Assembly: GCA_963743875.1 (NCBI GenBank)
Contig: CAVURM010000005.1
Location: 248,001-312,000 of the forward strand
Length of the DNA: 64,000 nt
Source of the DNA: RHKX01 sp963743875
Lineage (GTDB): Bacteria; Actinomycetota; Thermoleophilia; Solirubrobacterales; 70-9
Direction: 5' to 3'
Position numbers and translations under genes: made by a program. Positions 58,460 to 64,000 of this stretch are shown here, piece after piece (the first letter of the stretch is position 1; each line of letters begins with the position of its first letter). Under the pieces are notes generated by a model, which saw only the letters and a list, made by a program, of their open reading frames with translations, did no database searches and had not been told where the DNA came from.

Positions 58460-59320
58460 ATGGCCAGAGCACGTACACGCAGCCGACTCCGGGCCCGCCG
58501 TTCGCGGATGCCCGAGACGCATTCACGCCCGCAGCGTCCCCCGATCGTCGAACTTCGCGACACGACGGTCGTCTATCCCGGCGGCCACGTCGGCCTCGAG
58601 CGGGTCTCGATCTCGATCGACCGCGGCGAGTTCGTCTTCCTCGTCGGGCCGACCGGTTGCGGCAAGTCGACCTTCATCAAGCTTCTGCTCCGAGAACTCG
58701 AGCCGGCCAGCGGCATCGTCTCGGTCGCGGGCAAGGACATCAATGACATGTCCCGCTCCAAGGTGCCGCAGTTGCGCCGCCGGATCGGCACCGTCTTTCA
58801 GGACTTCAAGCTCCTCCCGAACCGCACCGTTTACGACAACGTCGGCTACGCCCTTCAGGTGACGGGTAGCCCGCGCTCGGAGATCAAGCGGCAGGTGCCC
58901 GAGATCCTGCGCATGGTCGGCCTCGGAGCCAAGATCCACAACTACCCTGACGAGCTCTCCGGCGGCGAGCAACAGCGCGTCTCCGTGGCCCGGGCGTTCG
59001 TCAGCCATCCGCCGCTCCTGCTCGCCGACGAGCCGACCGGAAACCTCGACCCCGAGACATCGATCGGGATCATGCAGCTGCTCTACCGGATCAACCGCAC
59101 CGGCACCACCGTCGTCGTCGTGACCCACGACCGCGAAATGGTCGACAAGATGCGCCGCCGCGTGATTCAGCTCTATGACGGCCGCGTGATCCGCGACCAG
59201 GCGGCCGGCATGTACGCCACCGACGAGGACACCTCGGAGTTCGGCGCCCGCGTCCGGAGCGAGCTCGGCGTCGTCCACGACCACAACGACGACTTCGACG
59301 ACAGCGGGGCCGCTCTGTGA
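58460..59320 (+). CDS. ftsE: Cell division ATP-binding protein FtsE
   Basis: 286 residues from ATG 58460 (AAGGAG at 58444-58449); ATG 58508 (MPETHSRP) is the alternative and gives a more usual length. ABC ATPase: Walker A GPTGCGKSTFIK, Q-loop GTVFQDFKLLPNRTVYDNV, signature DELSGGEQQRVSVARAF, Walker B LLLADEPTGNLD and H-loop VVVVTHDREMV. A ~60-residue C-terminal extension after the ABC core (AAGMYATDEDTSEFGARVRS) is typical of actinobacterial FtsE. With FtsX it forms the complex that activates cell-wall hydrolases at division. Confidence 0.95.
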   Translation: MARARTRSRLRARRSRMPETHSRPQRPPIVELRDTTVVYPGGHVGLERVSISIDRGEFVFLVGPTGCGKSTFIKLLLRELEPASGIVSVAGKDINDMSRSKVPQLRRRIGTVFQDFKLLPNRTVYDNVGYALQVTGSPRSEIKRQVPEILRMVGLGAKIHNYPDELSGGEQQRVSVARAFVSHPPLLLADEPTGNLDPETSIGIMQLLYRINRTGTTVVVVTHDREMVDKMRRRVIQLYDGRVIRDQAAGMYATDEDTSEFGARVRSELGVVHDHNDDFDDSGAAL

Positions 59321-60216
59321 GCCGCTTCCTGTTCTTCCTCGGCGAGGCCTACCGCGCCCTGCGCCGCAACGCTGCACCGTCCCTCGCCGCGATCGTGACG
59401 ATCGCCGTGACGGTCCTGCTGATCGGGGTGCTCGTCCCGGTCCTCGACGCCAGCGGCTCGAAGACCGACGACGTCCGAGACCAGCTCGAGCTCAAGGTCT
59501 TCCTGTTCGACGATGCCAGCAACGGCGAGATCACGTCCCTCCAGGATCGGATCGGCACGATCCCGCACGTCGCCGATGTCGAGTACGTCTCGCCGGCGGC
59601 GGCGCTGAAGATTCTCGAGGACAAGCTTCAGGACAAGAGCCTGCTCGATCAGCTCAACACGAACCCGCTGCCACCGGCGTTCAACGTCAAGCTCGACAGC
59701 CCCGACAACCTCGAGTCCGTCCAGACGGCGCTGTCTCCACCGGACTCCAGCGGCAAGCCGCAGCCGATCAGCGCTGCGATCGACGACATCGTGACCGGCG
59801 ATCAGACCCAGCAGATCCGCGAGGTCACCAGCGCGGTCAAGATCCTGCTCGCCGTCATCGCTGTTCTGCTGGCGGTCGCATCGCTCTTTCTGGTCGGCAA
59901 CACGATCCGGCTCTCGATCTACGCGCGCCGTCGCGAGGTGGAGGTCATGCAGCTCGTCGGAGCGACCGATTGGTTCATCCGCTGGCCGTTCGTGATCGAG
60001 GGTCTCGTGGTGGGACTGTTCGGCGCGTTGATCGCAGTCGGCATACTGTTTCTCGGCAAGGTGACCATCGTCGACCCGCTGTCAGACAACTTCGCTTTGG
60101 TCGAGAATCTCAACACGATCTCCTTCGGACCCCTGATCGCCGCATTGGTGATGGGCGCGATGGTGGTCGCGGCGCTTGGCAGCGGAGTGACGCTGCGCCG
60201 CTTCCTCCGCATTTGA
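59317..60216 (+). CDS. ftsX: Cell division protein FtsX
   Basis: 299 residues, GTG 59317 overlapping ftsE by 4 bp. One N-terminal helix (SLAAIVTIAVTVLLIGVLVP), an extracytoplasmic domain (~45-165: ELKVFLFDDASNGEITSLQD, VEYVSPAAALKILEDKLQDK, NPLPPAFNVKLDSPDNLE), then three helices with RRREVEVMQLVGATDWFIRW, the conserved FtsX/permease motif. Transmits ATP-driven motion to periplasmic coiled-coil hydrolases; the M23 protein at 40181 is a candidate partner. Confidence 0.95.
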   Translation: MSRFLFFLGEAYRALRRNAAPSLAAIVTIAVTVLLIGVLVPVLDASGSKTDDVRDQLELKVFLFDDASNGEITSLQDRIGTIPHVADVEYVSPAAALKILEDKLQDKSLLDQLNTNPLPPAFNVKLDSPDNLESVQTALSPPDSSGKPQPISAAIDDIVTGDQTQQIREVTSAVKILLAVIAVLLAVASLFLVGNTIRLSIYARRREVEVMQLVGATDWFIRWPFVIEGLVVGLFGALIAVGILFLGKVTIVDPLSDNFALVENLNTISFGPLIAALVMGAMVVAALGSGVTLRRFLRI

Positions 60217-61400
60217 GCAGCCGCGCGCGCCGCCTCTGGACCCTCGTTTCCGGCCTACTCGCAGGCGCGGCGATCGCCGTTGCCCTACTCGCGTTCGTCG
60301 GCCCGATCCAGGACCTTCTTCCCGAGGCCGGTGAGCAGAGCCGGTCCGCTGAGGCGCAGCAGGTGATCGAGGACTCCTACTTCCGGCCGACCGATTCCGA
60401 GGAGTTGCAGAACGCATCGATCGAAGGGATGGTCAAGCGGATCAGCCAGGAGAACGACGACAAGTTCTCCCACTACTTCGACCCCGCCACCTTCAAGCGC
60501 TTCCAGGCCTCCACCTCGGGCAAGTTCTCCGGGATCGGGGTCACCGTCAGCGAGACCAAGAAGGGCCTCGAGGTCGCTCAGGTGTTCGAGGGCGCCCCGG
60601 CCGAGGATGCCGACATCGGCGTGGACGATCTGATCGTCGGCGTCAACGGCAAGTCGCTCGCCGGCGTGTCGGCCGACGCTGCGGCCGCGCAGATCAAGGG
60701 TCCCCCGGGGACGAGCGTCGAACTCACCGTCGTCGACGGTCAGACGGGTGAGCGCCGTGACGTCGAGGTCGAGCGCGCCAACGTCAAGATTCCCGCGGTG
60801 ACCGGGAAGATCGAGGAGAGCGATGGGATTGAGATCGCCCACGTGGCCCTCGCCGGCTTCACCCGTGGGGCCCATGGGGAGCTCCGCGAGGAGATCGCGA
60901 AGCTCGATGAGAAGGGGGCCGAGGGCCTGGTGTTCGACCTTCGCGGCAACGGCGGTGGCCTCGTCGACGAGGCCGTGCTGGTCACGTCGATCTTTCAGGA
61001 GGAGGGTCCAGTGGTGACGATCGAGGGCCGGGCCAGGAAGGAGAAGACCTTCGAAGCGACCGGGGATCCACTGACCGATATCGGGCCGATCGCCGTCCTC
61101 GTCGACGGCAACACCGCCTCGGCGTCGGAGATCGTGACCGCGGCGCTCCAGGAGAACGATCTCGCCACGGTGATCGGCACGCGCACTTACGGCAAGGGTG
61201 TCTTCCAGGAGGTGATCCCGCTCGACGCGGGAGGAGCGCTCGATCTGACGGTTGGCGAGTACCTGACCGCGGACGGGACGTCGATCCTCGGCAAGGGCGT
61301 CGTTCCCGACCAGCGCGTGGAGGACAAGGACACCGACGACGGTGACGCCGTCTTGGATGCCGGCCTCCAGCAGGTCGCCGCCGAGCTAGAGGGGAACTGA
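60213..61400 (+). CDS. C-terminal processing protease (S41, CtpA-like)
   Basis: 395 residues from a TTG at 60213 overlapping the ftsX stop (TTGA). Signal or anchor helix (LWTLVSGLLAGAAIAVALLA), N-terminal helices (AQQVIEDSYFRPTDSEELQN), PDZ domain (~95-180: FSGIGVTVSETKKGLEVAQV..AQIKGPPGTSVELTV) and tail-specific protease core: LVFDLRGNGGGLVDEAVLV, catalytic Ser in VDGNTASASEIVTAAL and Lys in GTRTYGKGVFQEVIPL. Exported serine-Lys peptidase that trims wall or envelope proteins; next to ftsEX it may control cell-wall hydrolases. Confidence 0.93.
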   Translation: MSSRARRLWTLVSGLLAGAAIAVALLAFVGPIQDLLPEAGEQSRSAEAQQVIEDSYFRPTDSEELQNASIEGMVKRISQENDDKFSHYFDPATFKRFQASTSGKFSGIGVTVSETKKGLEVAQVFEGAPAEDADIGVDDLIVGVNGKSLAGVSADAAAAQIKGPPGTSVELTVVDGQTGERRDVEVERANVKIPAVTGKIEESDGIEIAHVALAGFTRGAHGELREEIAKLDEKGAEGLVFDLRGNGGGLVDEAVLVTSIFQEEGPVVTIEGRARKEKTFEATGDPLTDIGPIAVLVDGNTASASEIVTAALQENDLATVIGTRTYGKGVFQEVIPLDAGGALDLTVGEYLTADGTSILGKGVVPDQRVEDKDTDDGDAVLDAGLQQVAAELEGN

Positions 61401-63223
61401 TGCCCGAACCCCTCGACCCCTCGCGCCCACGGGCGCTCATCGTCGCTCGCCGTGGAAAGTTCTACGTCGGCGAGCCCCTATTCGACCGCGGACCGCAGGT
61501 CAGCCTCGCTCGCGGCCGGGTCAAGGTCGCCGAGGGTGGGATCGCCCTCTGCCGGATGGACGGCCGGGGCGGTCAGCCGATCGTCGACCTCGGGCGTGCC
61601 GACAACGCCCGCGACGTCGTCACGGCCCTGGTCGCCGATCGGGGTCTCCGCCCGACCTTTCGCGATCGTCTCGAGCAGGAGGCACGCAGCTCGATCGCCC
61701 GGCTGGAGCGTGACCCCGGCTCACGGAGGGACCTCACCGCCCAGCCGACCTTCACCGTCGATCCGGCCAGCGCGCGGGACTTCGACGACGCGGTTTCGGC
61801 CGTGCGGGAAGGGGACGGCTTCCGCGTCTGGATCCACATCGCCGACGTCGCCGCACACGTCAAGCCGGAGAGCGGCCTCGACCGAGAGGCGCTCTCGCGC
61901 GCCAACTCGACCTATGCGCCGGGGACCGTGAGCCCGATGCTGCCCGGATCGCTGAGCAGCGAGGCCTGCAGCCTCAAGCCGGGGGTGGAGCGCCTCGCGG
62001 TGACCGCCGAGATCGAGCTCTCGGCCGCCGGCGAGGCCAGATCGGCGAGCTTCTACCGCTCGCTGATCCGCTCCGACATCCGCCTCGACTACGATCACCT
62101 CGACCGGATCTTCGCCGGCACCGAGCGCGCTCCCGATCCCGTCTCTTCGGCCATCGAGACCGCCCGCGCGGCAAGTGCTGCGATCGCCGCTCTCTCGGCC
62201 GGCCAGGGCCTCGAGGTCAGCGGGTCGGAGCCGGAGTTCACCTTCACCCCCGAGGGAGACGTCGCGGGTGCGCATGCCCTGGTCCAGACCGAGGCGCATC
62301 GGCTGATCGAGAAGCTGATGATCCTGACCAACGAGCAGGTCGCGCTCCTGCTCGAGCGCAAGGGCGTACCGACCCTCTACCGGGTGCACGAGCAACCGGA
62401 CCCGGCGCGGGTTCAGGTGCTGATCGAACAGCTCGCTTCCCTCGACGTGCCGACGCCCTCGCTGGACCGGAACGCCGGTCCCTCCGAAGCCGGTCGGGCG
62501 ACGGTCGAGGCAAGCCGGCTTGTCGCCGCCGAGGCCAAGCGGCGCGGTCACGGCGCGAGCAGCCTCTCCTCCCTGGTGCTGCGATCGCTGAAGCCCGCCC
62601 GCTACAGCCCGTCCAACGAAGGCCATGCCGGGCTGGGCAGCACGGCGTACGCCCACTTCACCTCACCGATCCGCAGGTATCCCGACCTGATCGCCCACCG
62701 TGGTCTGCTCTCGATAGTCGACGCGAGCGAGGAGCCCCCGAACGTTCATGAGGTCTCGGCGGCGGCCGTCTACTGCTCCGACAAGGAGCGCGACTCGATG
62801 CGGATCGAGCGTGACGGCGACGACGTCTGCGCATCCTTTCTGCTTCAGCGGGAGCTCTACGAGCGCGGCTCCGGCACGAAGTTCGAGGGAGAGGTCTCCG
62901 GCGTCATCTCGGCAGGTGCTTTCATCCTGTTCGGTGGTGAGCACTCCGACGTATACGAAGGCTTCTTCCCCGCCCGCCGGATGCCCGGGGAGCGCTTCGA
63001 GATCAACGACATCGAGTCGGCGCTGATCGGCATGAAGACCGGTCGCAGGGTCGGGATCGGGGACTCGATCGAGGTCAAGGTCGATTCGATCGAGGCCCCG
63101 CGCGGCAGGGTGGACCTGATTGCCGCCGAGGAGAGGACCCCGCGCGAGAAGGGGTCGACCGGGGGCAGGGGCGGGTCGAGGGGCCGTGGCCGCCCTTCCA
63201 AGACGCCGGGCGGTCGCAGGTGA
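61400..63223 (+). CDS. rnr: Ribonuclease R-like RNB-domain exoribonuclease (short form)
   Basis: 607 residues, ATG 61400 overlapping the protease stop by one base (TGATG). A short N-terminal part (~1-110) is followed by the RNB catalytic domain: VDPASARDFDDAVSAVREGD (Mg-binding Asp set), VWIHIADVAAHVKPESGLDR, STYAPGTVSPMLPGSLSSEA, EKLMILTNEQVALLL, and YAHFTSPIRRYPDLIAHR. A C-terminal S1 domain (GEVSGVISAGAFILFGGEHS..IEVKVDSIEAPRGRVDLIAA) and a Gly/Arg tail follow. Shorter than E. coli RNase R (813). Degrades structured RNA 3' to 5'; its pairing with smpB fits trans-translation quality control. Confidence 0.94.
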   Translation: MPEPLDPSRPRALIVARRGKFYVGEPLFDRGPQVSLARGRVKVAEGGIALCRMDGRGGQPIVDLGRADNARDVVTALVADRGLRPTFRDRLEQEARSSIARLERDPGSRRDLTAQPTFTVDPASARDFDDAVSAVREGDGFRVWIHIADVAAHVKPESGLDREALSRANSTYAPGTVSPMLPGSLSSEACSLKPGVERLAVTAEIELSAAGEARSASFYRSLIRSDIRLDYDHLDRIFAGTERAPDPVSSAIETARAASAAIAALSAGQGLEVSGSEPEFTFTPEGDVAGAHALVQTEAHRLIEKLMILTNEQVALLLERKGVPTLYRVHEQPDPARVQVLIEQLASLDVPTPSLDRNAGPSEAGRATVEASRLVAAEAKRRGHGASSLSSLVLRSLKPARYSPSNEGHAGLGSTAYAHFTSPIRRYPDLIAHRGLLSIVDASEEPPNVHEVSAAAVYCSDKERDSMRIERDGDDVCASFLLQRELYERGSGTKFEGEVSGVISAGAFILFGGEHSDVYEGFFPARRMPGERFEINDIESALIGMKTGRRVGIGDSIEVKVDSIEAPRGRVDLIAAEERTPREKGSTGGRGGSRGRGRPSKTPGGRR

Positions 63224-63690
63224 GCGAGGCCGCCGAGGATCGCGGACCGGACGTCGCAACCAATCGGGCGGCGCGGTTCTCCTACGAGACCGTGGAGACG
63301 TTCGAGGTCGGAATCGCCCTCAAGGGAACCGAGGTCAAGTCGCTGCGGGACGGCAAGGCGAGACTCCAGGATTCCTACGCGGTGATCGAGGAGGGCGAGG
63401 TCTATCTGCGGGATGCCTACATCCCGCCGTACCCACCCGCACGTGACAATCACGATCCCGAGCGGGCCCGCAAGCTGCTCATGCACCGCTGGGAGATCGA
63501 GCGATTGATCGGGCGGATGCAGCGCAAGGGCCTGACGCTGATTCCGACGCGCATCTACTTCAAGGGCAAGCGGGCGAAGGTCGAGTTGGCGCTGGCTCGG
63601 GGCAGGCAGCAGCAGGACAAGCGGCGCCAGATCCGCGATCGGGACGTGGCCCGCGATGTCGAGCGGGAGATGAAGCATCGTCGGCGTTGA
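63220..63690 (+). CDS. smpB: SsrA-binding protein SmpB
   Basis: 156 residues, GTG 63220 overlapping rnr by 4 bp. Family motifs: ATNRAARFSYETVETFEVGI, ALKGTEVKSLRDGKARLQDS, EVYLRDAYIPPYPPARDNHD, RKLLMHRWEIERLIGRMQRK, TLIPTRIYFKGKRAKVELAL and a basic C-terminal helix that enters the decoding centre. Binds tmRNA and rescues stalled ribosomes. The ssrA gene is not in the window. Confidence 0.97.
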   Translation: MSEAAEDRGPDVATNRAARFSYETVETFEVGIALKGTEVKSLRDGKARLQDSYAVIEEGEVYLRDAYIPPYPPARDNHDPERARKLLMHRWEIERLIGRMQRKGLTLIPTRIYFKGKRAKVELALARGRQQQDKRRQIRDRDVARDVEREMKHRRR

Positions 63691-63783
63691 ACGCTCCCGT
63701 TCAGGACCACCTGCGCGACCTCCACAAGTGAGCCTCCCCTTGCTTCAATGTCGGTGTCGGAGCCGCAACACGGAGGAACGTCA

Positions 63784-64000
63784 GTGAGCGAGCAGGATCA
63801 ACAGCAGGGAACGGTTCCAGGGCAGCCGGGTATCGGGCAGCCTCCACCACCCCCCGCCGGCGCCCCGGCGCCTCCTGCATCCAGTGCCCCGCCGCCCCTC
63901 GGTCAGCCGACCTCGCCCGCGATACCGGTAGCTCCCACCACTCCCGAGAGCCCCACGCAACGCAAGAAGCGTGAGCGCGAGGAGAAGAAGCGCCTTCGCG
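63784..64000 (+). CDS. Pro-rich protein, 5' part only (runs off the window)
   Basis: GTG 63784 after GGAGGAACGTCA gives VSEQDQQQGTVPGQPGIGQ, a run of Pro and Ala (PPPPPAGAPAPPASSAPPP), then a charged stretch TQRKKREREEKKRLR. No stop before 64000. The pattern (disordered Pro-rich N-terminus followed by a basic segment) often precedes a membrane helix or a catalytic domain; function cannot be told from this part. Confidence 0.7.
   Translation, partial: MSEQDQQQGTVPGQPGIGQPPPPPAGAPAPPASSAPPPLGQPTSPAIPVAPTTPESPTQRKKREREEKKRLR

Overview
The window is high-GC, densely packed DNA from an actinobacterium. The best fit is a member of the Thermoleophilia (Solirubrobacterales type). The evidence is the secreted proteins that carry Cys-containing Ig-like repeats and end in FKVIRKG, the ~64-70% GC codon use, the frequent GTG/TTG starts, and the core block comF-hpf-secA-prfB-nadC-nadA-ftsEX-ctp-rnr-smpB. 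The assignment rests on recognising families, not on a search.

Positions 1-16,450 form an accessory, rearranging region. It holds genes for secreted surface proteins: Ig-like repeat proteins, two seven-bladed propeller proteins and small Cys-containing proteins. Several are frameshifted or survive only as C-terminal stubs. Three ~190-bp repeats (601-792, 2777-2970, 7368-7556) each end in the 3' half of a tRNA-Val(TAC) gene and look like relics of integrase attachment sites; a fourth, internally deleted copy lies at 10765-10795. Two genes (7708 and 8832) share a duplicated 173-bp promoter plus signal-peptide cassette. Inside this region are a two-component operon (3150-5699), a Lys/Gly-rich secreted protein (5762), a Ser/Thr kinase (6262), an O-antigen-ligase-like protein (9241), a DUF4389 membrane protein and a DHFR-like protein.

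Positions 16,490-32,160 are mainly minus-strand metabolic genes: two alpha/beta hydrolases, a TerC protein under a yybP-ykoY manganese riboswitch, an Ig-like lipoprotein, a fumarylacetoacetase-family enzyme, a Tat-exported amine oxidase coupled to ferritin, and a five-gene operon (decarboxylase, arginine/agmatine-deiminase-like enzyme, M20 carbamoylase, APC permease, enolase-superfamily enzyme) that looks like an arginine/polyamine pathway. On the plus strand are a frameshifted polytopic membrane protein, tRNA-Asp(GTC) and a dihydroflavonol-reductase-like enzyme.

Positions 32,280-45,730 hold a CNNM/CorC-type CBS protein, a lipid module (MMPL transporter, 3-hydroxyacyl-CoA dehydrogenase, divergent thiolase), a cell-wall-binding-repeat protein divergent from an M23 endopeptidase, and the aspartate-family operon lysA-hom-thrC. 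Positions 45,870-64,000 hold a PAS/GAF/GGDEF diguanylate cyclase behind a sigma-28/WhiG-like promoter, then the conserved core block, in which prfB has an intact programmed +1 frameshift. The window ends inside a Pro-rich gene. No integrase, transposase, CRISPR array or rRNA was seen.
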